Numbered from the stretch's first letter, positions 9,688 through 22,330 are shown. The stretch: 64,000 bases of DNA from Datura wrightii (GCA_035772735.1 JASDFA010000007.1:73322501-73386500); one strand, 5' to 3'. Notes: generated by a model from the sequence alone, not told the origin. A program made the numbers and translations.

Positions 9688-9702
9688 TAAGTGTGGGGTA
9701 AG
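9688..9702 (+). promoter_or_regulatory. Polypurine tract of B
   Basis: TAAGTGTGGGGTAAG directly abuts the 3' LTR start at 9703. It is the presumed plus-strand primer. Confidence 0.85.
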
Positions 9703-11128
9703 TGATCTTGGGCAGATTTATATGCCCAAGTGATACTCAAACGTATCATTTTCGCCTTGTTTGTGGTGCAATGTATATACATTTTCATGTAATTGGTAAT
9801 AAAATGTGAATTTATACTAACCAACATGATTAGCATTTGTTTGCAGGTAAAACATGATTTTTAGGAGCTAAAATGCATGTTGGAGTAATATCGGAGTTGG
9901 ACTTGGATGCGAGCACGGAAAAGACATTGGAATGCGCAATGTAAAGGGGCTCCGCGATGGAGCCGTGCCACGCTACCATCGCGGAGGCACACTGCCTGGA
10001 GGATGGTTTTATTGGCAAATTCCAGTGAAGCCTCGCGACAGCTCCGTGGCACGGAGATAGGCCTCCGCGTTGGCCTCTGTGCCACGTTGAGGCTATATTC
10101 CCGGACCCTGGATTTCCAGTGAGGGTCCGCGTCCACGCTGTGTCACAGAGGCAGTGCTCCGCGTTGGCCTCCATGACACGTTGCTTGTTATTCCGGGAAA
10201 AATTCCCACTAGTATAAATAGAACACTTAGCTTATTTTTAATTAATTGAGACTTGGTTGAGCAAGGACGTGGGTTAGAGGCAGTTGAGGGACGAAAAAGC
10301 TAAGGGTTTTTCTTCTCTTTCTTTCTTCTTTCAATCAATTGTTTGTATGATTTACACTTGTTTCAGGATGATTAATACACAAATGAGTGGCTAATTCTCT
10401 TCCTTGCTGAGGTTATGAACAATGGTGATGAATGTTGATTATTGAATTGTATGGTTTTTGATCTTCTTCTTCCATGTTGTTCTATTAATTCTTGTTTCTA
10501 CTGCATTAGTGTGTGGCCGACATTAATGTACATCTAAAAAGTCCAATTTCACTCGAGAGAGCAAGAAATTGGAAAGTTGTGAATTAATAGGGTATTGTTC
10601 TTAACTTGATTTGGGAAAATTGGGTTTTGATGTGCTTTCCTGATAGAAATATACTTGAAAACCGTATTAGTCAATTTAGGAAATGGAATTGTATTGCTAG
10701 GTCATAAATTGCATTTGATCACAGAAATGTAGACGAATGGTTTATGATTCTAAAGTGAGATTAAATACGAGAGCTTTAATCTCTAGGCTAATGTTCTTGG
10801 CTAGCAACATGAAGAGAAGAATAACCAATGTATGATTATAATAAAATTCATTACTTGTTCTTAACCTTGGCATGCTCATATCCATAGTTTCAATTCAAAG
10901 TAAATATTTGTTAATAGTTTTAGTATATAAGTTATAAACAAAATTATTTAACTTTTGGTTACGTTGTTGTCAGCATAATTAGAAGTAAGCTAGAATATAG
11001 TATACTTAAGCAATTTTACTTATCCAGAGTCTCCTTGGTTCGATACTTGGCTTACTTAGCCACTTTATTACTTGTTTGACCACGTGCACTTGCGTGTCGG
11101 TTTTAACCCTATAGCAAACCACCGGACA
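9703..11128 (+). repeat. 3' LTR of element B
   Basis: 1426 bp, TGATCTTGGG...CCGGACA, matching 2569-3995 with roughly 40 differences counted by eye. Hairpins, TATA box (10213-10220) and LTR-terminal inverted repeat are all conserved. Open frames at 9830-10174 are hairpin artefacts. Confidence 0.93.
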
Positions 11129-11133
11129 AGTAC
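11129..11133. repeat. Target site duplication of element B (right)
   Basis: AGTAC, identical to 2564-2568. Removing B rejoins the integrase sequence of chromovirus A. Confidence 0.9.
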
Positions 11134-11798
11134 CTTGATCTGAGATAATATACAAGGCACTCCATGTAATCGCACAAACTCCAAGATATACCGTCTAGCA
11201 TATTCATCCATTGAATCTGTGGTTTTGACCGATAGAAAGTGTGTAGCCTTGGTCAACCTGCCTACCACCACCCAAATATAATCGTAGTGTTGGCGAGTAA
11301 GAGGTAGGCCTTTAATGAAATCCATATTAATATCTTCCCACTTCCAATTGGCAATGCTAATATCCTAAAGTACGCCTCCCGGCCTCACTTCACTTGCTTA
11401 CAGTTCGGGCACTTGGCTATGAATTTTGCAATATCATTCTTCATGCCATTCCACCAATATATTTCCCGCAAATCATGATACATCTTGGTGGCACCTGGAT
11501 GGATAGAATACCTGGATCCATGTGACTCATGCAATATCCAGCCCCTCAAATTAAGAACATCTGGAACACATAAATGACCTTGGTACCACAACACACCATC
11601 TCCCCCTTGGGAGAAAACATCCACTTTCTGACTCCGAATGGCTTCTTTCAGCTTTACCAAAATAGGATCCTCATCTTGTCTAGCTTTTACATCTTTCACC
11701 AAGGATGATTCTGATCCGTTTTGCACAACAACGTCGCCATCGGTCGAGTCGACAAATCTAACTCCCAATCTTGCAAGCCGATGGACATCTTTCACCAA
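11134..11798 (-). pseudogene. Chromovirus A integrase N-terminal part
   Basis: Minus-strand frames give the zinc-binding N-terminal domain (HPGATKMYHDLREIYWWNGM, then CPNCKQVK near 11395) and the start of the catalytic core (MDFIKGLP with its first Asp, then YDYIWVVVGRLTKATHF). A stop after the CPNC block and others interrupt it. The core is cut by element B before the second catalytic Asp and resumes at 2563. Confidence 0.87.
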
Positions 11799-11810
11799 CT
11801 CCTTCTTTCT

Positions 11811-13256
11811 TTAATCTACATGGGACACACTCTCCATAGAGATCCTACTAAGTGTGTCCGCTACCACATTAGCCTTACCCAGGTGGTAAAGGACACTTAT
11901 GTCGTAGTCCTTTAGGAGCTCCAACCACCTCCTTTGCTGAAAATTGAGATCTTTCTGTATGAACACATATTGCAAGCTCTTGTGATCTGTGAATACATCC
12001 ACGTGGTCCCCATACAAGTAATGCCGCTATATCTTCAATGCAAATACCACCGCGGCCAACTCAAGGTCATGGGTCGGGTAATTCTTCTCATGGACTTTCA
12101 ACTGTCTTGAGGCATATGCTATCACTTTCCCATGTTGAATCAACACACACCCAAGTCCTATTCTTGAAGCATCACAACACACAACAAAACCATTGGTACC
12201 CTCGGATAGGGTCAACACTAGTGCTGAAGTGAGTTGAGTCTTCAACTCTTGAAAGCTTTTCTCACAAGCCTCCGGCCATTGAAACTTTATCTTCTTCTGA
12301 ATCAACTTGGTCAAAGGTTCTGCAATGGAGGAGAAACCCTCAAAAAATCTCTGATAGTAACCAGCTAAACCCAAGAAACTCTGAATGTCCGAAGGATTAA
12401 CCGATCTAGGCCAATTTTTCACCACCTCGATTTTTGTAGAACCTACCTTTAAACCCTCACCCGATACCACATGGCCCAAAAATGCCATGGGGTCGAACCA
12501 AAACTCACACTTGCTAAACTTTGCATACAACTAACGATCCTTCAGGGTCTGAAGCACTACTCTCAAGTGAGCGGCATGCTCCTCCTCGCTCTGAGAGTAT
12601 ATAAGGATGTCATCAATGAACACAATCACGAACATGTCCAAATATGCCTTGAACATCCTGTTCATTAAATCCATAAAATCTACAAGGGCATTGGTTAGTA
12701 CAAAAGACATAACAACAAATTCATAGTGACCATACTGAGTCCTGAAAGCGGTTTTCGGGATGTCACTCTCCCGAACCCTAAGCTGGTGATAACCGAATCG
12801 GAGATCAATCTGGGAGAAGCACTTGGCACCCTGAAGCTGATCAAACAAGTCATCGATCCTGGGTAGGGGATACCTATTCTTAACGGTGACCTTGTTTAAC
12901 TGCCGATAGTCAATGCACATCTGAAGCAAACCATCCTTCTTCCGGACAAATAACACTTGGGAACCTCATGGAGACTTACTTGGCTTAATAAAGCCCTTAT
13001 CTAATAGGTCCTTCAACTGATCCTTCAACTCTTTTAGATCGGCTGGATCAATCTTGTAGTGAGGAATAGATATAGGATGGGTGTCTGGAAGAAGATCTGT
13101 ACCAAAATCAATCTCCTGCAAAAGAGGGACACCTGGCAAATCATCAGGAAAGACCTCTGGATACTCACGTACTATTGGAACTGACTGGATAGTCGGGGTT
13201 TCGGGATCAACATACTTCACCATAACTAGATGGCACATGCAACCCTTAGAAATCAT
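11811..13256 (-). pseudogene. Chromovirus A reverse transcriptase and RNase H
   Basis: On the minus strand the RT starts near 13256 with EYPEVFPDDLPG-like sequence. It continues through IDYRQLNKVTVKNRYPLPRI and FSQIDLRFGYHQLRV to the catalytic FIDDILIYSQ (about 12600). The connection and RNase H follow (CCDASRIGLGCVLIQHGKVI near 12170, VFTDHKSLQYVF near 11960, then HLGKANVVADTLSR). Stops replace codons at about 12965, 12530, 12026 and 11810, so the frame is in four pieces. The fragments are close to full family length. Confidence 0.88.
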
Positions 13257-13690
13257 CTTCCTGCCTTAAGGTAGGAAATGAATTGACCTACAAGCATAAC
13301 TGAACTACCCTCCCATTCTAAGACTGGCTCACCCAGAAATATGAACTCCACTGCCCGGGTTCTACAATTAACTGAAGAATAGCTTGAAAATAGCCAATCC
13401 ATGCCGAGAATAACAACGAAATCAATCACGGCTAACTCTATCAAATCTGCTGAGGTAACCTTATGAAGGACTGATACTGGGCAACCTCTATATGCCCATC
13501 TAGCTATAAATGAGTCACCTACTGGAGTGGAAACTGAGAAGGGTTCTAACAGGAAATCGGGACTGACTCTGAAGCTACTGGCCACATATGGTGTCACAAA
13601 AGATAGGTTAGCCACCAAATCTAGCAAAACATATACATCAATATGGAAAACTAGCAACATACCAGTGACCACATCCGAGGAGAACTCCTA
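13253..13690 (-). pseudogene. Chromovirus A aspartic protease
   Basis: Minus-strand protease-like domain with FHIDVYVLLD and the later block VILGMDWL. The catalytic D-x-G-A motif, which reads DPGATLSF in element E, is DLVANLSF here, so the catalytic Gly is lost. It lies between gag and RT as expected. Confidence 0.78.
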
Positions 13691-14902
13691 CTCCTGTTGG
13701 GATGCTAAAGCATAGAATCTATTCTGGCGCTGACCGCCAGCTGTGCTAATAGATGCCCATTGATGTGCTGAGCGTATGGGAGGGGTTGCTGAACTAGAAG
13801 TTGGGCCTCGGCCCCCAACCTGATCTTGCCTCACAGCTAGACAATCTCTAAGCATGTGTTCGGGCTGCCCACACCTGAAATAAGAACCTGAACCTGCCAA
13901 GCACTGGCCTGTGCCCCCTCGACCACATCTGCACAAGCTGGGATGCTAGAATTTGCGGGTCTGTTGCTCTGACCCCTCGAGCCTGATGCTCTCCCTCTCT
14001 GATCATGTCTAGGCCTGGATGGCACACTCAATGCCGAAGATGTCAGGGCTGATGATCTCTAGTGAGTCTGTTGTCAGTGCCCACCACCGGACCTCTTTGA
14101 GAAAATCTGTGGTCCTCAGTCCTGGCCCTCTTGGCCTCTCTTTTTCTCGAATATGCCGCCTTCATCTGCTGGGCGTAAAACACTATGCGAGGAAAGTCCA
14201 TATCATAGTGAAGCATAGCAATCGAGCACTCCTTCTACTAATACCCTGCTATACCATGCACAAATCTGCTCACCCGCGTTCTCTGGTCAGCCGCTAACTC
14301 CAGGGAATATTTCAATAGGCGAGTGAACTCAAGGGAATACTCTTGCATTGTCATTCTTCCATGCTTCAAGTTTACAAACTCAGCAGCCTTTAGCTACCTC
14401 ATCTCCCGAGGGAAGAATATCTAGGAATGCAACATCAAACTCCTCCCATGTGATCGGACCTGCTCCTGCGACCCTACTATCCTTCCATTGGCGAAAGCAG
14501 ATATACGCCAACCCCCTTCAATTCATAGGAGACCAACTCTGCACACTCAACACTAATCACCCCCATGACTTGGGTGATCTTGACAATCTCATCAATGAAA
14601 TCATACGGGTCCTCATCTACCTTGGACACCAAGAACTCCATCGGGTTCATCCTCAAGAAGTCTCTGACTCGAGCAGCTGTTGCATTGCCATTTTGCGGAA
14701 CATGCATAATGGACTGTTGATTGACCTGAGCGGTCAAGGCCTGCGCAAGCATCTGAATAATGACCCCGAACTCAGCATAAGCAGCTGACTCTAATGCGTG
14801 AGGCTCCTGAACTGGTGGGGCTGGCTGATGCCCATAACCATTTCCATCCTCATTGCCTTTACCACCTCTATTCCTCTTTCCGTTCAATCTTCGAGGATCC
14901 AT
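13690..14902 (-). pseudogene. Chromovirus A gag
   Basis: The minus-strand ATG at 14902 (MDPRRLNGKR) opens a gag with IIQMLAQALTAQVNQQ, FLRMNPMEFLVSKVDEDPYD and FIDEIVKI, the usual Tekay-type capsid start. From about 14470 to 13940 the frame is broken by shifts. Near 13865 a nucleocapsid knuckle reads YFRCGQPEHMLRDC, with Tyr where the first Cys should be. The C-terminus joins the protease region. Confidence 0.83.
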
Positions 14903-15096
14903 GATTCTGCAATCGCGAGTAGCACGAATTAGAAGGATAGAAAGACTTTTCATCACACGACATAAATCATAAAAGAAAGGAGGGATTTCCTAAATGTCTC
15001 GTAGCCTCGTCATCATAAGTGTGGCATGCTTCACACCCATTAAAAACACTCTACTTAATACGGCTTTCAGACACCCCAGGATACTTCAAACCTATA

Positions 15097-15108
15097 TCTT
15101 TGATACCA
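15097..15108 (-). promoter_or_regulatory. Primer binding site of chromovirus A
   Basis: On the minus strand TGGTATCAAAGA lies five bases inside the LTR end. It resembles the initiator tRNA-Met site TGGTATCAGAGC with two changes. Confidence 0.65.
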
Positions 15109-15112
15109 AGTT

Positions 15113-17162
15113 TGTCACGACCCGAACGGAGTCCCGGATTGTAGACACTGGACAAGGGACCCTGAGAGACCCCAAGTCGACCCATGGCATAAGCATACAT
15201 TTAACTCAATTAATAAACTGAAGAATCAATAATATAAACTCTGCAGAAGTCTAACTCACCATAATCAGAATAAGCATCTGAAGCTAAATACATACATAAG
15301 TCTGAAAAGCCTCTAATCTAGATGAGTTGATGGGACAAGACCCCAACTAAATCCATAATACTAAAGCTGAAAATACATAATGGATGCTAAAATACATAAG
15401 GAAATGATAGATAGTCTGGTCCTCGGAAGATGAGGATTCACGAATAAGCAGATGCTAACTCTGATGAACTGTCTAAGAGCGGGGATGAACCTGAGAGTCG
15501 GATCCTGTATCATGAAATGATACAACATATAAAGTATGCAGTCAATATGTGGAATGTACTGAGTATGCAAGTAAGTAAAACTACTAAAGTAAAGTAAATC
15601 ATTTAAAGCATTTCATATCATATCATAAGCTTTCAGATCTGAGAGGAGGGCTTGCATGCATTCTTTTGGAAATCATAATCTTTTCTTAACACGACAACAC
15701 ATAGCTTCATAACATCATAATTGACTCGAATGACTCAAAGCTGAAATATGACCTTTATAAGAAAAGCCGAACAATGAGTCAAACCTTGCCTTTAGAACAT
15801 GCATGCATAAAATAATAACCATGAGTAATGAATATGCAAATCTGAATCATATAGACAATGGGATACTCGTCAATTAACCGACATACCACGATAGATCTTA
15901 CGTGGTCCCCACTATCACACACAAGTGGGCAGACCCATCCTAAACTTTGCCAGGGATAAGGACGCTACCATGATATCAATATCAAGCTCATGGGTCAGTT
16001 GGTCCGTGGATAGATCACAAGGGAGGTCTTAACAATATAATAGTATCAACCTACGTTGGCGCGTAGTTCTGGGGCATAGGGTGATTGACCCTTAGCCCGC
16101 TCGGTGCTAGACTCTTCTCCCAACACATGCAATGCGCTAGATCGTATACAACAAAGTTCAACATTGTCTATTGATGAATCTCAACAATGAAATTATTCAT
16201 AAACTCAACATCATATGAAAATGAAGCTCAACATTGTCTATTGAAAAAGCTCAATAATGAAATCATGCATAGACCCGACATCGTATGAAAACAAAGCTCA
16301 ATAATAACATACATCTTGATTGTGAATTAATGCATATGAGAAGCTTTATTTCGAAACACACCACAAGCTCAAAGATAAGTGGGAGCCTTTACTCCAAAAC
16401 CTTGTGGTAAGCCTACTTTAGAGATACTACATCATCATACTCGATATAAGGGCTTCGCCTGAAACTTTATCATGCTTAAATCCACTTAATTAATTTTGAA
16501 AACAAAATCATAATCATGGGTAGCTTTATAAATATGCTTTTCATTACAAATCTCATTATCATTATTCTCTTCTTTCATGAACTTCTCGTCCATGGGCCTT
16601 TAATTTCATAAAACTAGAAAACACAATTTTGATTAAAATTATTTAAAATATGACCATTCTTCACAAATCATCAATAGAAACATGATCTAATCATACCCAT
16701 GTATAGAAATTGAAGAATTATGCAATTGGGTGAAAACCCCAAAACTTGATCATAGGAATTTCTGATACTTAAATAGAGATTGGGCATGGGTGTGGAAGGA
16801 AACACCCACTTGTAACTCTACATACCTGTAAGGGATTGATTCCACCAAATCTTTGATTATCCTAGAGGAAGTTGGATGGAAATATTGAATACTAGCCTTG
16901 AATCACCTCTTCAACCTCTCAAGCTTGTAGGCATGGTAGCAATAACTTAGAATAGGTTTTCCCCTCTTAAAACCCTCTAAAACAAGCCTTAAAGGATGTA
17001 GTATAGGCACCTAGGACTTAGGAATTATGGAAAATCACTTGCTAAAATCGCAAAATTTGGTTGACTGCCAGTCCCCACGAGGGACTGACGACTCGTGCTC
17101 ATAGACCACGACACGTAGCCATGAGACCTCTGGTTAACTGCTTAAAATAGCTAGGGGACCTT
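15113..17162 (-). repeat. 5' LTR of chromovirus A, truncated
   Basis: On the minus strand the LTR ends GGGTCGTGACA at 15113. It continues to about 17162, where about 306 bases of U3 (present in the other LTR at 1164-1469) are missing and E-type LTR sequence in the opposite orientation begins. 16423-17162 matches 416-1163. No gene is seen. Confidence 0.8.
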
Positions 17163-17646
17163 ATGTATTTTAATTGTCCATTTATTTACTTACCTTGTAT
17201 ACTCAGTATATTCCAAGTACTAACTGCATACTCTATGTTGTATCATTTCATGATACAGGCTCGAACATTCAGGTTCAGTCCCACCGTTAGCCAGGTCCTC
17301 AGAGTTAGCATCTCTCAGCCAGATTTGGTGATTCCTCATCCTTAGAGGATACTTTTCCATCTTGTATTCACTATTTCAATTTCTAGTGAGTTAGTTGGGT
17401 TCTTGTCCCATCAACTCATCAGTATGTAAAGGGTTATCAGACATAGTATGTATTCTAGTTTCAGATCACTATTATGTATTTAGATATTCAATGTGTTAGA
17501 TTTTTAGACTTTTTCTATTATATAAGTTACACTTCCGCATTATTATGTTGTTTTTTATATGTCATGTTCATGCCATGGGTCCACTTGGAGCCTCTTGGGG
17601 TTCTTGGTCCCGTGACTCGATCCGGGCTAATGTTCGGGTCGTGACA
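17163..17646 (+). repeat. 5' LTR of chromovirus E, truncated
   Basis: 484 bp matching the last part of E's 3' LTR (48164-48648), ending GGGTCGTGACA. About 1.8 kb of the 5' side is missing at the junction with A's LTR. Confidence 0.8.
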
Positions 17647-17650
17647 AGCT

Positions 17651-17662
17651 TGGGATCAGAGC
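17651..17662 (+). promoter_or_regulatory. Primer binding site of chromovirus E
   Basis: TGGGATCAGAGC, one mismatch from the initiator tRNA-Met site TGGTATCAGAGC, four bases after the LTR. Confidence 0.75.
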
Positions 17663-17854
17663 ATTAGGTTTTGAAGTGTCCTAGGGTGTCTGAAAGCTGT
17701 GTTAAGTGGAATATTTTTCATGGGTGTGAAGCACGCTACACTTATGATGAAGAGGCTATGAAATGTTTTAGGAAATGTCTCTTCTTTCATAATCTATGTC
17801 ATGCGATGAAATGTCTCTCTATCCTTCAATCATGATATACGTGTTTGCAGAATC

Positions 17855-18929
17855 ATGCCTCTTCGTCGAGTTAATGAAAGAAGAAAACGAAATGGAAATG
17901 GCCATGAGAATGGCAATGGGGATGGGCACCAGCAGGCCCCACCAGCCCCCGAGGATTATGTGCCCGAGAAGGTTGCCCATGACGTGTTTAGGGCAACCAT
18001 TCAGATGTTGGCGCAGGCATTGATTGCCCAGGTCAACCAACAAGCAGTAGCGCATGTTCCCCCGAATGGGAATGTGGCAGCGGTGAAAGTCAGAGATTTT
18101 CTTAGGACGAGCCCTCTAGAGTTTCTCGTGTCATAGGTGGGAAAGGATCCACATGAGTTTATTGATGAAATTCTGATGATCACCCAGATCATAGGGGTGA
18201 CAAGAGAAGAGTGCATAGATCTAGCCTCGTATCAGATGAAAGGGGTTTCCCACATACAGTTGAAGCAATGAAAGGATAGCAGGACAGTTGGAGCAAGCCC
18301 CATTAGTTAGGATGAGTTCCATACCATATTCTTGGATCTGTTCTTTCCTTAAGAGATGAGGGATTTCAAAGCAGCTGAGTTCGTGAACCTGAAGTAGAAT
18401 GATATGACAGTCCAGGAGTATGCTTTAGAGTTCACCCACTTGTCCAAGTATGCACCAGAAAGGACCGCTATGCTTCACCAGGACATCGATTTTACTCGAT
18501 TGGTTTTGTATGCCTAGAAGATGGAAGCAGTGCACTTGAGAGAGAGAGAGGCCGAAAGGGCCAGGACAGATAGCTATAGGTTCTCCCAACAGAGATTGGG
18601 AGGCGGACATCGCCAACAGTATCGTCAAAGGTCATTAGCTCCAGCACCATCATCGGCCAGTGTTCCATCTAGACCGCGAGGTGATCAGAGGAGCAGAGGA
18701 TCACGTTCGAGGGGACAAGGGAGCATGAAGTAGAGCGTACATTCTCAGCCTGCTGGAAGTGTGGAAAGAGTCACGTAGGAGAGTGCTTGTTGGATTAGAT
18801 TTTTTGTTTGGTGTGGTAGGTCCGGCCACAGGCGCTAGGAGTGTTCGTTGGCTAAACAGGATGATGGTAGAGGTCGTGCTCAGGATACTAGCTCAGCAGC
18901 AGCACCATCACCCCTTACCCGATGTGTCG
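17855..18929 (+). pseudogene. Chromovirus E gag, interrupted
   Basis: ATG at 17855 (MPLRRVNERRKRNG) starts a gag parallel to that of A: TIQMLAQALIAQVNQQ, VRDFLRTSPLEFLVS, then FIDEILMI. Stops interrupt it from 18134 onward, several of them TAG or TGA where the family has Gln or Trp. After a basic region (SVPSRPRGDQRSRGSRSRG) the nucleocapsid part is degraded. At about 18930 pararetrovirus sequence takes over, and E resumes at about 42557. Confidence 0.82.
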
Positions 18930-20200
18930 AGGCCCTATAATACTTTAAGGATCAGTCATATCATGCCTTTTGGAAGGAGGAATAAGAGAGAATTTAGCAA
19001 ACATTCATATTATTGAACATAGGAAATTCTTACAACCTCTTTCAAACTTTGCTTAACTCTTCGACTCTAAATCTGCTTTACAATGTAGGACTTAGCCTCC
19101 TTTATATAGGGGATCGGTGACTACAAGATAAGACTCAATACAAGATAGACTCGGCACACCTTTTTAGAAAGCCTACCAAAATAAAAACGGCACACTTATT
19201 TACATAGCCTAATAAAACAAATCTCACACACTTAACTAGGCAAACTCATCTACAAAGCCTAATAACAATAGATGCCTAATAAAACAAATGACCTAATAAA
19301 ATGGCTAGCCTGACATGTCCATGGAAGCCCAACTGATGGCATGTGAAGTGGGGCCCACTTTCGTCTTCATATGGGTAGTTAATTTCGGCGGGTGGTCTGA
19401 GGCGGTGAGCTTCCAGATTCTGCACAAGTCTTGCAGACTTCATCAACCATTATCTAGTGGGACAATCTTTGGAGGTGCCATTGGTGGGTTTGAACATCCT
19501 TTCCCTGAATTCCATCGGAAGTCATGTTTGCCGTCGAAGAAGCTTGTATCATGCAAGCTCCGTTTCAATGATCTTGTGAAGTAGCATTTCCTGATTGATG
19601 CTCCTGCCATGGCTTGCTCCATATTTTGACATCTCTGTGATGGAGTATTGGATGGGACATTCAGTCTTATCCGTGTGATGGATTGAGTGATTTCATCTCC
19701 GATGATCTCATAGGGTGCTTGATATTTCTTTGTTGCTTTTCAGACCTCTTCTCAGTGAGGATGTTTATCAGTGTGGTACCATGGCTCCTATTATTTTGGC
19801 CAAACCTATTCTGGAATGCACTTATTTTTCTAGAAGATAAACCTTTGTGCTTCGTAATATTCGTCTTCCAAGTAAAAAATAGAGACTGAAAATCGCCAAT
19901 AGAAAGAGAGTTCTGTCTTGGCATGGACTTTCCCATCGATTAACTTTATTGGTCAACGTAGCACGAATACCTTTGCATCATATGAATTCTTGAAACATTG
20001 AACCCAACACTTTCGCAGCCTAAAGCACTTTAGAAATATTTTCAAAGTTGGTTCAATATTGTCAAAGTCCCTGAATATATAGCACTTGAAATCCATCAGG
20101 ATGTAATACTGGTAACATAAGTACCAGAAGAACCATAAGAGTTCCTATGGAAAATCATTGGCAATTGTTATGAATACATGATAGAACGGGTATTCTGGGT
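18930..20200 (-). other. Pararetrovirus copy 1, 3' tail
   Basis: The tail is homologous to 25624-26890 of copy 2. No intact gene is seen. The part from 18930 to 19600 is AT-rich with several CCTAATAAAA-type repeats and may include the viral 3' noncoding end. The segment next to RNase H (20200-20450) keeps short coding similarity to copy 2. Confidence 0.55.
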
Positions 20201-20965
20201 TGACTCCATACGGCTTTAGGATGGACCCTCCTTACTTTTTGAAAACCTGTAGTTCATAGAAAGTCCGTCGTTTGATCACAATGGATGGATCGAATGGGTC
20301 TACATATTGATTGAACAAGTCTAGTGAATGGCTTGCAGTCTCAATGACCTAGGACCTGGTGGGTTGGTAATCATGAATATCTGGCCGGCTGGTCCCTTCA
20401 TCTTCTTGGGTTTCTCTGGCCAAAACCTTTTTACGAATTCATTTGGATGGGATAGGAAGTCTGTAAGGAAATTATCTTTCCATTTCAGGTGCTTCACCTA
20501 GAATTTGTAGGGCAAGAACCATTGTACCCATTTGAGAATTTGCGGATGTAGAATTATCTTTAGATTTATCTGGATCATCTTTAGGAATTCCTTAATATCC
20601 ATCTCGATCAAGAATTTAGTGTGAATTAGGAAGAAGTTGAACTTCTTGATTCCATTCTTCACAGTTAGAATCTCCTTGAAGGTGGAATGATAGTGTTGTT
20701 TTGAATCCTTGAATCTTCCACTAGCGTATCCACATATCTTTCTATGGCCATATTTTTCCTCTAGAAGAACTGCACTCCAGTATTCATTGATGGCATCAGT
20801 CTACAGTATCTTGTTTCCATCTGAACGAATGTGGAGAGTCTTCACCTGTTGGGACACCTTCTTTATTTTTTGGAAAGCTTCATCCTGCTCCTTACCCCAT
20901 GCTTGTGCATTCTTCTTGAGCATCTTTCTAAGTGGAGTTATATATGTAGAGACTTCAGGAATAAA
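20200..20965 (-). pseudogene. Pararetrovirus copy 1 RNase H
   Basis: On the minus strand near 20800 a TDA-x-NEYWSAVLLEE block marks the RNase H start, followed by GYASGRFKD and a NGIKKFNFFL region. A stop directly precedes the TDA block. The same region in copy 2 is at 26960-27700. Confidence 0.7.
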
Positions 20966-21720
20966 ATCTCAAACATAATTTAAGATCCATATAAATTGTT
21001 GAAGCTGGTTTGTGGTGAAGTTGGTGTCTAGAAATCTTAGCAGTTCCTGACATATATGCGGACCTGAGCTGTATGCTCCATTGCGACAATGCATCCCTAA
21101 GAAATCAATCTCTTTTTGAACAAGGACCATTTTCTTCGCAGAGAGCATGACGCCATTTTCTCTTACTATATAATGAAAATGACGGAGTAAGGCAAGGTGT
21201 TCCTCCAGAGTATCACTAAATAATAGGATATCATCAATGTATACTAGTGAGGTGTGGAGGATAAGCTAAAATATTTTGATCATGTCTTTTTGGAATAGAG
21301 AGGGTGCAGGCTTCAGCCCAAATGGCATAACCTTCAATTGGAGGTGTTGGTCAGGAATGCAAATTCCTGTTTTTGGTCTTTAATCAGGATGTATTCCCAA
21401 TTGCCAAAATCCAAATTTAAGATCAAACTTAGAAAAATATCTAGCTTTGGCTAAGTGTGAAAATAGGGTAAGCCTATTTGGTATAGGGAATTTATCATCT
21501 TGGAGGAAATGGTTGAGTGGCTGGTAATTTCTGACCAATATGAGTATACCACTTGTCGTCTCAGCTCTTTTGTTGATATAGAAAGCTTTGCATGCCCATT
21601 GAGAATCTAATGGCTCGATCAGTCCAAACTCCATGAGCTCAGCGCACTCCTTCTTTGCAAGCTGAAGGTGCTCTGGGTTCATGCCAGAGTGGTTTGCCTT
21701 GGTTGGGTTGATGTTTTCAT
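20966..21720 (-). pseudogene. Pararetrovirus copy 1 reverse transcriptase
   Basis: The minus-strand frame 21682-21380 holds the first RT blocks (KKECAELMEFGLIEP and FSKFDLKFGFWQLGIHPD). A stop and frameshift near 21380 separate it from the catalytic part, where the YIDDIL box lies near 21225-21245 and the thumb follows to about 20970. The catalytic residues are readable but the frame is not continuous. Confidence 0.8.
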
Positions 21721-21889
21721 TCTTCTTGAATGGGATTTTGATAAAAAACTCTTCATTCAGCTAGAGTGGGTTTCTGCATTTCTTCACAAATTCCTTGTGA
21801 GATTCAGCACATGAATGTTCCATCAACTGTTGCTTGATCTCTCTAATCTACTCATCCTTTGTGATTTGGAATAGACATGAAACTCCCGA

Positions 21890-22330
21890 GTATGGCTTGA
21901 ATTGCTTTTTGAATGCTATTCCATAGGCTCCGATGTGGAGTTGATCCTTGAGTTTTCTGAAGATATCGAACCCTATTATGAGATCCTTTCTTGGGACATC
22001 TCATCCTAACAACTTTGTTCTGAATTGTAATTCTGGGAAGAATTCAATTGTTATCGGGTGTTTTGTGATGACCGTGGTCATCAGGATTCCATTTGATGTA
22101 GTGTTGAATTTCCTAAAATAGGAAATCCATTGATTATTAGGAAGGACGATTGGATTCATCAGCAATGATGCTGCACTAGTATCCATGAATGCAATGACCT
22201 GGATTGGCTTATCCCATTTGGATGGATAAATATTCAGTTGTACTTGAGGAATATTGATAATATTGTTGACTTCTTCCTCAGCCTCCGAAATTTGGTAATG
22301 TTCATGCCCGTGTTCTTCATATACGTCCAT
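21890..22330 (-). pseudogene. Pararetrovirus copy 1 aspartic protease
   Basis: Minus-strand frame with a VIAFMDTSAASLLMNP block near 22190, a retropepsin active-site region where the usual Gly after Asp-Thr is Ser. Copy 2 keeps Gly at this place. A conserved hydrophobic second block is lost to frame breaks after 22001. Confidence 0.68.

Larger units (their letters stand above)
2569..11128 (+). mobile_element. Element B: non-autonomous Athila-type LTR retrotransposon
   Basis: A complete 8560-bp element: two LTRs, tRNA-Asp primer site, polypurine tract and a 5-bp TSD. Internally it has no gag, protease, RT, RNase H or integrase that I can recognise. Instead it carries an unknown Cys-rich/coiled-coil reading frame (4162-5108) and then the same 3' half as element C: 48-nt motif, GC hairpins, spliced-leader region and the plant-transposon-protein ORF. 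LTRs differ at roughly 40 positions by eye. It must depend on proteins from a relative such as D. Confidence 0.88.

Noticed and set aside
17647..17670. tRNA-like sequence near GATCAGAGC
   Set aside because: Only the primer-binding stretch matches a tRNA 3' end; there is no cloverleaf.
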